A stretch of 40,184 bases of DNA from Lachnospiraceae bacterium (lineage in GTDB: Bacteria > Bacillota > Clostridia > Lachnospirales > Lachnospiraceae): assembly GCA_024697065.1 (NCBI GenBank), contig JAILGE010000038.1, positions 1 through 40,184 on the forward strand, read 5' to 3'. Below are positions 6,292 through 14,246 of this stretch, piece after piece. Position numbers and translations under genes: made by a program. Below the pieces are notes generated by a model that worked only from the letters and a program-made list of their open reading frames with translations, searched no databases and was not told the DNA's origin. The number at the start of each line of letters is the position of its first letter. Positions within the stretch are counted from its first letter, which is position 1.

Positions 6292-7632
6292 ATGGATTTT
6301 GATGCTTTTACAAGAGATATAAAGAATAACGGATGGAATGTTTTTGGCGTAGAGGTATACGAAGACGGCGTGCTTACACATCATTATGGTGACACCACGG
6401 GACTTCATGATATATATTCCGCTACCAAGACGATACTGTCTGTGGCGGTGGGGATCGCATATGATGAAGGCCTTATAGATCTTCACAGATCATTTCTTGA
6501 TTATCTGCCTGAGGATAAGCTGTCAAAGCTGGATGAAGAGCGGTATGAAAGATTTAAAAAGATAACTGTCAGAAGGCTTCTTACCATGTCAGTGCCCGGT
6601 TTTCCTTTTCGCCCGGAGGGGGACAGTTACATAGATTTTGCGCTGGCCTGTGATATCGAAGATGATAATACATTCAGTTATGGCAATATACCTGCTTACC
6701 TTATCGGGGTCTGCCTTGCAAATGCCATAGGAAGTGATCTTGGAAGATTTATTGAAGAGCGGATATTCGCCCCGTTAAATATTACCGGATTTGAATACGG
6801 GAGATGTCCGGAAGGGTATTTTTACGGTGCATCCCAAATGCGCCTTTCTGTTCATGATATGAGTAAGATAGGATTGCTTCTTATGAACCTTGGCATATAT
6901 GATGGGAAGCGGATAGTCTCTGAAGAATATGTAAGACAGGCAGTTTCGGTTCAGCAGCCGAATCGGGAAGGCGGATACGGATATTTCATATGGAAGTACA
7001 GAGATGGTTTCAGCATTAACGGAAAGCTTAAACAGAAGTGCTATATACTTCCGGAGAAAGGACTGGTGATCACTTATCTTTCTCATATAGAAAGTGATTC
7101 CCATGATCTTCTTGACAGCATGGAACGTAATATCCTAGGTTTAAAAAGGATAATACATGCAACAGAAGCTGACAGAGAGGAGCTGCTTGCGCTTTACAAA
7201 GCCCAGCTTGGAAGAGAATTCTGCCCCTGGACAGAGGATTATCCCGGAAATGAAACAATAGATTTTGACCTCTCAAGAGATGCATTGTTTGTAATGAAAG
7301 AGTATGATCGGATAATAGCAGCGATCTCACTTGAAGAAGATAAAGAGGTGGATGCCCTTGACTGCTGGGATCGAGATCTGTCACCGGGCGGAGAACTGGC
7401 CAGACTTGCCGTTTTGCCGGAAAAACAGGGCCGGGGTATAGCGAAACAGATGATGAGTTTCGGAATGAATGCGATAAGGGAACGGGGCTTTAAGAGTATA
7501 CATTTTTTAGTGAATAAATATAATGAGAAGGCTATACGGGCGTATTCCGTGTTTAAATTTGATGTAGTCGGGGAATGTCATATGTTTGATCAGGACTTTA
7601 TGTGTTACGAAAAGGCCCTGAAAGAAAGTTGA
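6292..7632 (+). CDS. Fusion protein: serine beta-lactamase/penicillin-binding-type hydrolase plus GNAT acetyltransferase
   Basis: 446 residues with two domains. Residues 1-285 are a class C beta-lactamase-like (AmpH/EstB-type) domain: S43-A-T-K46 is the SxxK nucleophile motif, Y130-G-N132 is the YxN motif, and R-R-L-L-T-M-S matches the helix after the nucleophile. The third KTG/HxG box is not clear near 240-260 (N-G-K-L-K-Q-K-C), so activity may be weak or altered. There is no signal peptide, so the protein is cytoplasmic, unlike true beta-lactamases. Residues 288-446 are a GNAT domain with the CoA loop L-A-V-L-P-E-K-Q-G-R-G-I-A-K-Q-M (about 372-387) and the terminal N-E-K-A-I-R-A-Y-S-V-F-K-F-D element. 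A hydrolase joined to an acetyltransferase suggests sequential handling of an amide or ester compound. The partner reaction is unknown. Confidence 0.8.
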   Translation: MDFDAFTRDIKNNGWNVFGVEVYEDGVLTHHYGDTTGLHDIYSATKTILSVAVGIAYDEGLIDLHRSFLDYLPEDKLSKLDEERYERFKKITVRRLLTMSVPGFPFRPEGDSYIDFALACDIEDDNTFSYGNIPAYLIGVCLANAIGSDLGRFIEERIFAPLNITGFEYGRCPEGYFYGASQMRLSVHDMSKIGLLLMNLGIYDGKRIVSEEYVRQAVSVQQPNREGGYGYFIWKYRDGFSINGKLKQKCYILPEKGLVITYLSHIESDSHDLLDSMERNILGLKRIIHATEADREELLALYKAQLGREFCPWTEDYPGNETIDFDLSRDALFVMKEYDRIIAAISLEEDKEVDALDCWDRDLSPGGELARLAVLPEKQGRGIAKQMMSFGMNAIRERGFKSIHFLVNKYNEKAIRAYSVFKFDVVGECHMFDQDFMCYEKALKES

Positions 7633-7727
7633 TTTTTCATAAACTATTATGTGTAAAAACGGATTTTAATGATAAAATGTAAGGTATAGGTTGCATATGT
7701 CTGCAAACAGGGAAAATGGAGGGTTAC

Positions 7728-9035
7728 ATGTTCTGTCAATTATTCGGAAAGTATCTTTTAGAGCAGCAGGCTATCAATGATTTCGATTATAAAACCCTGA
7801 TAAATGAACAGATGAACGTAAGGGTTCGACTGGGAACCATCGCCGTGGCAGAGGGCCTTATGACTGAAGAACAGGTCGAGAAGGTAAACAGACTTCAGAT
7901 GACCCAGGACAAACGTTTTGGTGATATTGCCGTGGAACAGGGGCTTATCACCGACGATCAGTTAAGTGCTCTGTTAAAGAAGCAGGGGGATCCCTATCTT
8001 CAGTTTGTTCAGCTCTTAACCGACCTGACAGATATAGGTGCGACTAAACTGGACGAATATATCGAAGATTTCCGAAAAAAGAGCGGTTTCAGTGATAAAG
8101 AAATGGATGCTCTTAAAAAGGATGACATAGACGGTCTCCTTGATCTGTTTGTGGTTTCATCCAAACCTTACGTAAGCAGTATAGCGGGAATGTTCTTACG
8201 AAACCTTACCCGTTTCGTATCAAGAGATTTTTATATTGAAAAGGCATACAGAGCCAAAGAATATGAATACAGACACTTAAGCTCACAGGAGCTTTCCGGA
8301 GATGCATCCATACTTGTGGCTGTTGCCGAATCAAAGGATGAGGGTGCGTTTCTGCAGGTGGCAAACGGATTTTCAGGGCATGAAATGGATACCGTATCCG
8401 AAGATGCTTATGATTCGGTAGGAGAATTTATAAATGTAAGCTGCGGTCTTTTTGCTTCGGAGATGAGCCGTAAGGAAATGAGTGTTGATATGGAACCGCC
8501 TCTCGCTTTCTCGGGACAGAAGGCAAGCGGAGACTTTTACGTAGTACCGGTAGTGTTGTGTGACCGCCGTATGGAACTGCTTATATCGGTCAACAGTGAC
8601 TTTGTGGCAGGAGAGAATCCCATAAAGACAGGATCTGCCGTACACAGTTTTGTATCTTCCTCTGAGGAACATGAGGGAAAACGTATACTTATCGTTGACG
8701 ATTCCAGGATGTCCAGACAGATGCTTCGCAACATACTGGAGAAGGCGGGCTTTAAGATCGTAGGAGAGGCTGAGAACGGCAGAGCCGGAGTAGAAGCTTA
8801 TAAGGAATGCAAACCTGATGCAGTAACTCTTGATATAACGATGCCGGAAATGGATGGTATAGAAGCGCTTGAGCACATTATCAAGGATGATCCCGGTGCA
8901 AATGCAGTTATGATAACCGCAGCAGGACAGCAGGATAAACTTATAAAGGCCCTCCGTATCGGTGCTAAACGCTTTATCAGCAAACCGTTTAATGAAGAAG
9001 AGATCATCAAGAATATACACGAAGTACTGGAATGA
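7728..9035 (+). CDS. Chemotaxis-type signalling protein: MshEN-like repeats, CheX-like phosphatase domain and CheY-like receiver
   Basis: 435 residues from ATG 7728, which has GGAGGG 4 nt upstream (an ATG at 7716 is less well placed). Residues 35-58 and 64-86 are two copies of an LG.I...G.MTEEQ...... pattern, as in the N-terminal MshEN/GspE-type domains that can bind c-di-GMP. Residues about 145-295 form a CheC/CheX-type domain, with E233-F-I-N236 matching the E..N phosphatase signature. Residues 318-435 are a receiver: acidic D-D pair in L-I-V-D-D-S-R, phospho-acceptor D369 in T-L-D-I-T-M-P-E-M-D-G, and K419 in S-K-P-F. The protein could both receive phosphate and remove it, and may sense c-di-GMP. 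No other chemotaxis or flagellar genes are in the window. Binding of c-di-GMP is inferred from similarity only. Confidence 0.85.
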   Translation: MFCQLFGKYLLEQQAINDFDYKTLINEQMNVRVRLGTIAVAEGLMTEEQVEKVNRLQMTQDKRFGDIAVEQGLITDDQLSALLKKQGDPYLQFVQLLTDLTDIGATKLDEYIEDFRKKSGFSDKEMDALKKDDIDGLLDLFVVSSKPYVSSIAGMFLRNLTRFVSRDFYIEKAYRAKEYEYRHLSSQELSGDASILVAVAESKDEGAFLQVANGFSGHEMDTVSEDAYDSVGEFINVSCGLFASEMSRKEMSVDMEPPLAFSGQKASGDFYVVPVVLCDRRMELLISVNSDFVAGENPIKTGSAVHSFVSSSEEHEGKRILIVDDSRMSRQMLRNILEKAGFKIVGEAENGRAGVEAYKECKPDAVTLDITMPEMDGIEALEHIIKDDPGANAVMITAAGQQDKLIKALRIGAKRFISKPFNEEEIIKNIHEVLE

Positions 9036-9054
9036 TCCTTTGTTGTAAACAGGA

Positions 9055-9648
9055 ATGGAACTGAAGATACTAAACGAAAAAGAGATCATAACAGTTTTTT
9101 ACGACAGGCTTCAAAAGGATTTTGCGGCAGATGAGGTGAAGCCGTTAAATGTTATACTAAAAAGCGTTGAAGACGGTGTATATGAATGTTTTGGTCTCTT
9201 TCATGAAGACAGGATGCTTGGCTATACATTTATAGTTAAGCAGGGCGAAAGATATCTTGTGGATTACCTTGCCGTGTTTTCCGAATATAGAAATAACGGT
9301 CTGGGTTCGAAAACTCTGGGGCTTATAAGAGATCATCTCTCCGATGCGGAGCTTGTGATCCTGGAAGCGGAAGATCCGGAATACGAAACAGATGAAGAGC
9401 TGCACGATATTCAGACCAGACGTATCGGTTTTTACAAGAGGAATGGCCTGACAGATACGGGTGTCCGAACCAGATGTTTTGGAGTCCCATTTGTGATATT
9501 GGAAGTGTGCAGGAAAACCGACATGTCTGATGAAGAGATATGGGAAGAATACAGAGACTTCTACAGAGCTATGCTTCCGCCAAAGATGTTCGAGAATAAT
9601 ATTGAATTTCTGGGAATGGTGAATGATCGGAAAAGATCTGCGCAATAG
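9055..9648 (+). CDS. GNAT family N-acetyltransferase
   Basis: 197 residues, starting 19 nt after the signalling protein. The middle carries Y-L-V-D-Y-L-A-V-F-S-E-Y-R-N-N-G-L-G-S-K-T-L, the beta4 strand plus acetyl-CoA loop of GNAT enzymes. I-G-F-Y-K-R-N-G-L-T-D-T-G-V gives the C-terminal strand. The last 40 residues (M-S-D-E-E-I-W-E-E-Y onward) are an added charged helical tail. The ribosome site is poor (AGGA just before the ATG), so translation may depend on the upstream gene. An intrinsic terminator at 9680 ends the unit. The substrate is unknown. Confidence 0.75.
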   Translation: MELKILNEKEIITVFYDRLQKDFAADEVKPLNVILKSVEDGVYECFGLFHEDRMLGYTFIVKQGERYLVDYLAVFSEYRNNGLGSKTLGLIRDHLSDAELVILEAEDPEYETDEELHDIQTRRIGFYKRNGLTDTGVRTRCFGVPFVILEVCRKTDMSDEEIWEEYRDFYRAMLPPKMFENNIEFLGMVNDRKRSAQ

Positions 9649-9679
9649 ATAGAGCTGTATAAAATATGTTGATATGAGA

Positions 9680-9720
9680 GAGGCAACGGTGCTTTCAGTG
9701 AGCGCCGTTGCCTCATTTTT
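9680..9720 (+). terminator. Intrinsic terminator
   Basis: GAGGCAACGG (9680-9689) pairs exactly with CCGTTGCCTC (9705-9714), and the stem extends inward by TGCT/AGCG with one wobble. A 7-nt loop closes it, and A plus five T follow. It ends transcription after the acetyltransferase gene and rules out any start for the next gene upstream of it. Confidence 0.85.
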
Positions 9721-9739
9721 GTTAAAGGAGAATGAATAT

Positions 9740-10936
9740 ATGGTCACATGTAATGATATAGCTATGCTTCAGTTGGATGGTGTTACTCTCATAGCTGGAA
9801 AAGAGGGAATGGACAGAATGGTCTCCTGGACTTATATGGTCCAGACAAAACCTTATGAGGACCATATGAACAGAGGCAACTTTGCGCTGATAGTCGTAGA
9901 CGATATCAGATTTACCATGGAAGAGGCGGAAGTCTGTATGGAGGAATTGGAGAAGTTAGGAATATCCGGAATGGGAATATCGGTCATTGATGACAGAGAA
10001 CCGGTTCCGGACAGTATGATAAAAAAAGCCGACGAATTAAAGCTCCCGCTCTTTTTTGTTCGTTGGGAAGGTGCATCATTCGTTGATATTGCCCAGAGCG
10101 TGGGAAGACTTATACTGGAACAGAACGTCCGGAACAAGAGAGCGGGAGATATCCTTTACAATCTTCTCTTTGGTTATGATATCAATGACAAGTATGTAGA
10201 GAAGGTCGCGGCACAGTTCGGATTTGATTTCAGCAAATATTACCGGGTGGGGATCATAGTTGTTGACAGAACATACGGTATCAATCTTGAACAGGATGAA
10301 CATACCTATGAGTTTTATGCGGACAGTTTGCAGCATGAGGTGACTAAGATGGATTCCCATCCTATGTTCATGAGCTTCCTGAACAAATTTGTTCTTCTCT
10401 TTGAAGCCAGAGAAGATAAGAGTATAGAGAGAGAACTTGAAAAAATGCTGAGGAAGATTGACAGTCGTCCGGAATTCAAGGGACAGATAAAGGCTACATG
10501 TATACTCGGAGGAGCATATAAGGATCCAAGGAGTTTTGGAGCAAGTTATACTGAAGCAAAAAATCTTATTGCAAAAAAAGATATCCTGCCCCATCCCGGG
10601 AATAAGAAAGTATTAAGTGCAAAAACTATGGGTATATATAAATTTCTGTTTAGGAGCGGTAATCAGGAAGAGATACTGAAATATTGCAATGACAGGCTCC
10701 GAATACTTGAAGAGTACGATCATGCCAACGGAACATTTCTTGAAGAAACTGTGCTTAGTTTTTACATGAACGGATTTAATTCCACAAAGACTTCCGAAGC
10801 TCTCTTCATACACAGAAATTCACTTCAGTACAGACTCGGCAAGATAGAAGAGTTAATGGGGATAGAGTTAGATGACTATGTTGAATATCTGGACCTGGTG
10901 AACTGTATTCTGGTAAAGCGGTGGATGTTTTCTTGA
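9740..10936 (+). CDS. PucR/CdaR family transcriptional regulator
   Basis: 398 residues from ATG 9740, preceded by AAAGGAG; an in-frame ATG at 9674 would read through the terminator hairpin and is rejected. Residues 1-120 match the PucR N-terminal domain (L-D-G-V-T-L-I-A-G-K-E-G-M-D-R-M-V-S-W, with G-N-F-A-L-I-V-V-D-D). The middle 150-300 is the GGDEF-like domain typical of CdaR/PucR. The last 60 residues form the PucR helix-turn-helix: L-E-E-T-V-L-S-F-Y-M-N-G-F-N-S-T-K-T-S-E-A-L with I-H-R-N-S-L-Q-Y-R-L-G-K-I-E-E. Members usually activate nearby catabolic genes in response to a purine, amino acid or organic acid. Here it stands directly before the amino-acid uptake and aminotransferase operon, its probable target. 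Confidence 0.85.
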   Translation: MVTCNDIAMLQLDGVTLIAGKEGMDRMVSWTYMVQTKPYEDHMNRGNFALIVVDDIRFTMEEAEVCMEELEKLGISGMGISVIDDREPVPDSMIKKADELKLPLFFVRWEGASFVDIAQSVGRLILEQNVRNKRAGDILYNLLFGYDINDKYVEKVAAQFGFDFSKYYRVGIIVVDRTYGINLEQDEHTYEFYADSLQHEVTKMDSHPMFMSFLNKFVLLFEAREDKSIERELEKMLRKIDSRPEFKGQIKATCILGGAYKDPRSFGASYTEAKNLIAKKDILPHPGNKKVLSAKTMGIYKFLFRSGNQEEILKYCNDRLRILEEYDHANGTFLEETVLSFYMNGFNSTKTSEALFIHRNSLQYRLGKIEELMGIELDDYVEYLDLVNCILVKRWMFS

Positions 10937-10941
10937 GCGGC

Positions 10942-10972
10942 TGTGCAAAACGCCAAACACTATTGTGCGAAA
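10942..10972. promoter_or_regulatory. Candidate regulator-binding direct repeats upstream of the ABC importer
   Basis: TGTGCAAAA (10942-10950) and TGTGCGAAA (10964-10972) are direct repeats 22 bp apart, about two helical turns, in the gap between the PucR-type regulator and the binding-protein gene. Position suggests a site for that regulator. No recognised consensus supports this, and no good -35/-10 pair is seen. Confidence 0.25.
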
Positions 10973-11020
10973 TGAACATTGCGATAAAAAGGGCCCCTAT
11001 CTAAAATACCAAATAACAGC

Positions 11021-11051
11021 AAGGGCGCTGGTGGAGAACACCGGCGCCTTT
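11021..11051 (+). terminator. Hairpin between regulator and importer genes (weak terminator or attenuator)
   Basis: AAGGGCGCTGGTG (11021-11033) pairs with CACCGGCGCCTTT (11039-11051) over 13 positions including two wobbles, with a GAGAA loop. The following CTTGTATAT is a poor U-tract. It may end the regulator transcript or act as a partial attenuator before the importer operon. Confidence 0.5.
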
Positions 11052-11087
11052 CTTGTATATAAGGGTTGAGAAAAAGGAGGAATGATT

Positions 11088-12005
11088 ATGAAAAAGAAGA
11101 TCGTGGGGATGCTGCTTACTGGTGTTATGTCAGTTTCAATGCTTACAGGATGCTCGGGTTCATCAGGCGGAGCAGTGACAACGGAAGCGCCCAAGGAACA
11201 GGAGACACCGACTGAGGTTGCTGAAGAAGGAGAGAAGGCCGTACTCAGAGTGGGAATGGAATGTGCGTATGCGCCTTTTAACTGGACTCAGGATGCGGAT
11301 ACTACTCCGGATGGCAGTAAAGCAGAGCCTATCTTTAACAGTGATTTCTATGCTTACGGTTATGATGTGGCGGTTGCCCAGATGCTGGCTGAGGAGATGG
11401 GAATGGATCTTGAGATCCATAAGGTTGAGTGGTCGTCAATCGGAATTTCCATGGATTCGGGAGAATATGATTGCATTATAGCCGGAATGGGAAGAACAGC
11501 GGAGAGAGAGATGGCATATTCATTTACCGAACCCTATTACTATAGAGATAACTGTATCGTAGTAAAGAAGGATGGTGCATATAAGGATGTAAAGACCCTC
11601 TCGGATCTTGCAGGAACCGGATGCAAGCTTACTACGCAGCTTGGCACCGGCTGGATACCTCTTCTTGATCAGGTTGAAGGCGCAGAAACCTGTTCAAATT
11701 ATGAGACCACATCAGAGTGCTTCATGGCTGTATCCAACGGAGTTGCGGATGTATGTATAGTAGATCTTCCTACAGCACAGTCCGCACTTCTTACAAATGA
11801 TGACCTTATGATCATTACACTTGATGAGAGTGACACCTTCACAGGCGATGATGAAATGGTAAACGTTTGCATTGCAACAAGGAAGGATGATACGGAACTG
11901 CGAGATAAGCTGCAGTCGGCAATGGATGCTATCGGCTGGAATGATAAAGCAAAGATGGATGAACTTATGAACCGTGCTATCACACAGCAGCCGGCTGCAA
12001 ACTAA
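11088..12005 (+). CDS. Amino-acid ABC transporter substrate-binding lipoprotein (SBP family 3)
   Basis: 305 residues. The lipoprotein signal has M-K-K-K, a hydrophobic core and L-T-G-C as lipobox, so Cys22 is the lipidated N-terminus; a Ser/Gly/Thr/Glu-rich linker follows. The mature domain has the family 3 pattern L-R-V-G-M-E-C-A-Y-A-P-F-N-W, G-Y-D-V-A-V-A and A-G-M-G-R-T-A-E-R, whose Arg usually binds the ligand alpha-carboxylate. This indicates a polar amino-acid ligand; which one is not visible. AAAGGAGG lies 7 nt before ATG 11088, favoured over the ATG at 11082. It is the first gene of an operon with permease, ATPase and catabolic enzymes. Confidence 0.92.
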   Translation: MKKKIVGMLLTGVMSVSMLTGCSGSSGGAVTTEAPKEQETPTEVAEEGEKAVLRVGMECAYAPFNWTQDADTTPDGSKAEPIFNSDFYAYGYDVAVAQMLAEEMGMDLEIHKVEWSSIGISMDSGEYDCIIAGMGRTAEREMAYSFTEPYYYRDNCIVVKKDGAYKDVKTLSDLAGTGCKLTTQLGTGWIPLLDQVEGAETCSNYETTSECFMAVSNGVADVCIVDLPTAQSALLTNDDLMIITLDESDTFTGDDEMVNVCIATRKDDTELRDKLQSAMDAIGWNDKAKMDELMNRAITQQPAAN

Positions 12006-12039
12006 GCTATTGAGATCTAAATGAAAGAGAGGCGGTTTT

Positions 12040-12789
12040 ATGGAGAACCCGACGAACTCATTGGAATGGATGATATTCCTAACGGAAAAATATCTGAAAA
12101 TGTTTCTTCAGGGAACATGGCTCACGCTTTATATAGCGGTATTAGGTACGCTTCTGGGATTTGTGCTTGGTTATATTATCGGAATAATCCAGGATATGAA
12201 GGTGGGTGAAGGTGATCTCTTCATAAAGAAAGGCCTCGTGTTTTTATTGAAAGCGATCGCATCGATCTATGTCGAGATATTCAGAGATACACCCATGATA
12301 GTTCAGGCGATGATCATTTATTACGGGATAAGGCAGGCGGGTGTCGACCTTACTCCAGTAGTAGCCGGAGTGCTGGTAACAGTGCTGAATACCGGAGCTT
12401 ATATGGCTGAGACTGTCCGAGGCGGTATAGGCTCCATAGATCAGGGCCAGCGCGAAGGGGCCTGGGCAATGGGAATGTCTCCGATGATGACCATGTTTTA
12501 TATTGTACTTCCACAGGCATTTAAAAACATTATCCCTGAGATGGGCAATACATTTTTAACAAATCTCAAGATGACTTCGGTACTTAATGTGATCGCTGTT
12601 CAGGAATTGTTCATGGCAGCCAAGACAGTGGGCGGAAACTATTATAAGTATTTTGAATCGTATCTTGTTATAGCGGTTATCTATTTTGTGCTTTGCTTCT
12701 TATTTAATAAGCTCTTCGGGCTCATGGAAGCCAAGTTAAAGGGTGAGACCGATTATGCTCTGGCAGTGGAATATATGGACAATCAGTGA
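12040..12789 (+). CDS. Amino-acid ABC transporter permease (HisM/GlnP type)
   Basis: 249 residues with about five membrane segments. [15 protein letters not shown] at residues 27-41 is the typical start of polar amino-acid permeases. The EAA loop with G in [12 protein letters not shown] near 138-150 followed by P-Q-A-F-K-N-I-I-P contacts the ATPase. F-R-D-T-P-M-I-V-Q is the usual R-G-T-P-L motif. The spacing to the binding protein is 34 bp and to the ATPase 10 bp, so all three are one unit. Only one permease gene is present, so it probably forms a homodimer. Confidence 0.92.
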   Translation: MENPTNSLEWMIFLTEKYLKMFLQGTWLTLYIAVLGTLLGFVLGYIIGIIQDMKVGEGDLFIKKGLVFLLKAIASIYVEIFRDTPMIVQAMIIYYGIRQAGVDLTPVVAGVLVTVLNTGAYMAETVRGGIGSIDQGQREGAWAMGMSPMMTMFYIVLPQAFKNIIPEMGNTFLTNLKMTSVLNVIAVQELFMAAKTVGGNYYKYFESYLVIAVIYFVLCFLFNKLFGLMEAKLKGETDYALAVEYMDNQ

Positions 12790-12799
12790 GGATAAAAAT

Positions 12800-13540
12800 A
12801 TGGCAGAAAAGATCATTTCAATAAAAGACTTAAGTAAATCCTTCGGAAAACACGAAGTGCTCAGAAAGATCGATATAGACATCGAAAAGGGCGAGATCAT
12901 ATGCATAGTCGGATCTTCCGGTTCCGGAAAATCCACTTTGCTCAGATGTATCAATAAGCTTGAGAAGCAGACTACAGGTAAGATACTCTTTCACGACAAA
13001 GAGATCAGAGATATTCAAAGAGACATTAATGAGTATCGTTCCAGAGTCGGAATGGTATTTCAGTCCTTCAATCTCTATAACCATATGACGGTTCTTCAAA
13101 ACTGTATGCTGTGCCCTCGAAAAGTTCTGAAGGTCAGTAAGGAAGAAGCTTTCGACAGAGCGATCACTCATTTAAAGCAGGTAGGCATGGCTCCATATAT
13201 TAATGCAAAACCGGCTCAGCTTTCAGGTGGACAGAAGCAGCGTGTAGCGATCGCCAGGTCTCTGTGTATGAATCCTGAGGTACTGCTCTTTGATGAGCCT
13301 ACTTCCGCTCTGGATCCGGAAATGGTCGGGGAAGTCCTTGAAGTAATGAAAGAACTGGCGACTACAGGACTTACCATGATAATAGTCACTCATGAGATGG
13401 CCTTTGCCAGAGACGTATCTACCAGGACGATCTTCATGGATCGTGGATATGTGGCGGAAGACGATTCGCCGGCAAAACTTTTTACAGATCCGAAAAATCC
13501 GAGAACAAGAGAATTTCTTAGCAGATATCTTGCCGGATAG
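12800..13540 (+). CDS. Amino-acid ABC transporter ATP-binding protein (GlnQ type)
   Basis: 246 residues from ATG 12800. Walker A is G-S-S-G-S-G-K-S (38-45), the Q-loop is [13 protein letters not shown], the signature is L-S-G-G-Q-K-Q-R and Walker B is [12 protein letters not shown], with V-T-H-E-M as switch. This is the GlnQ/HisP pattern. A frame extending to 12743 overlaps the permease and lacks a ribosome site; AGTGAGGA before 12800 supports the chosen start. It energises the importer formed by the two preceding genes. Confidence 0.93.
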   Translation: MAEKIISIKDLSKSFGKHEVLRKIDIDIEKGEIICIVGSSGSGKSTLLRCINKLEKQTTGKILFHDKEIRDIQRDINEYRSRVGMVFQSFNLYNHMTVLQNCMLCPRKVLKVSKEEAFDRAITHLKQVGMAPYINAKPAQLSGGQKQRVAIARSLCMNPEVLLFDEPTSALDPEMVGEVLEVMKELATTGLTMIIVTHEMAFARDVSTRTIFMDRGYVAEDDSPAKLFTDPKNPRTREFLSRYLAG

Positions 13541-13551
13541 GAGGGAAAAAT

Positions 13552-14184
13552 ATGGATACATATGTTGTTACTTTTGCAAGAGGCTTTGGATCGGGAGGTA
13601 AAGAGATCGCTTCCAAGCTTGCCAAAGATCTTGGGATACATTGTTACGAAAACCGGATACTTACTCTTGCAAGCCAGATGAGCGGTCTTGATGAAAAACT
13701 GTTTCAGGGCGTGAATGAAAAGATCAGGGACAACGGCGGTTTTTCGGCATTCTTAAAGGGGCTCCCTCGAGCAAGGAACTATATCGCAAGAAATGAAAAG
13801 TTTGTATCTGACGATAAGCTTTTTGATTACCAGAGCCAGATCATAAGGGATCTGGCAGAGAAGGAATCCTGCGTCATAGTGGGAAAGTGTGCGGATTATG
13901 TGCTCAGAGACAGACATAATGTTGTGAGTGTCTATATTGAAGCTCCCAGAGCCTTCTGCGTAAAGCGGACCATAGAGAATATGGGAGTGACGGAAGAAGT
14001 GGCTCATGCGACCATAGAGCGTACGGATAAATACAGAGCGGATTATTACAAATATTATACACATGGCAATTACTGGACTAATCCGGTCAACTATGACATT
14101 ACCTTAAACAGCGAAAGAGTCGGTATAGATAATTGCGTAAAAGTGTTAGAGCAGTATCTGAAGATAAAAGGTTTTATAAAGTAG
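13552..14184 (+). CDS. Cytidylate kinase-like protein (Cytidylate_kin2 family)
   Basis: 210 residues. T-F-A-R-G-F-G-S-G-G-K-E-I-A is the modified P-loop of the Cytidylate_kin2 family, where genuine Cmk has GPAGSGKST. D-L-A-E-K-E-S-C-V-I-V-G-K-C-A-D-Y-V-L and V-Y-I-E-A-P match the R-G-A-D-Y-V/L core and the following strand. The GSGG loop lacks the usual Lys-Ser/Thr end of Walker A; Lys follows as G-G-K. The family is common in Clostridia, often of unknown substrate. GGAGGG lies 6 nt before ATG, 11 nt after the ATPase stop, so it is co-transcribed with amino-acid transport genes, an unexplained partnership. Confidence 0.75.
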   Translation: MDTYVVTFARGFGSGGKEIASKLAKDLGIHCYENRILTLASQMSGLDEKLFQGVNEKIRDNGGFSAFLKGLPRARNYIARNEKFVSDDKLFDYQSQIIRDLAEKESCVIVGKCADYVLRDRHNVVSVYIEAPRAFCVKRTIENMGVTEEVAHATIERTDKYRADYYKYYTHGNYWTNPVNYDITLNSERVGIDNCVKVLEQYLKIKGFIK

Positions 14185-14221
14185 CTTTATTAAGTACTTA
14201 TAATAAGTAACTTTATTAAGT
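14183..14221. repeat. Three tandem 13-bp repeats between kinase-like gene and aminotransferase
   Basis: Units AGCTTTATTAAGT (14183-14195), ACTTATAATAAGT (14196-14208) and AACTTTATTAAGT (14209-14221) follow without a gap. Each ends in AAGT, and units 2 and 3 contain ACTT...AAGT half-site symmetry. The first overlaps the kinase-like stop codon; the last ends 12 nt before the AAGGAG of the aminotransferase. It could be a multi-site operator or an AT-rich leader element. Confidence 0.5.
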
Positions 14222-14246
14222 GACATCTTATGGAAGGAGAAAGATC

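Noticed and set aside
8373-9089. Minus-strand open frame of about 238 codons opposite the CheX-like/receiver domains
   Set aside because: No motifs or start site; the receiver on the plus strand is unambiguous.
11082-11090. Earlier ATG at 11082 for the binding-protein lipoprotein
   Set aside because: It lies only 1 nt after the AGGAGG; the ATG at 11088 has normal spacing and gives a standard M-K-K-K signal peptide.
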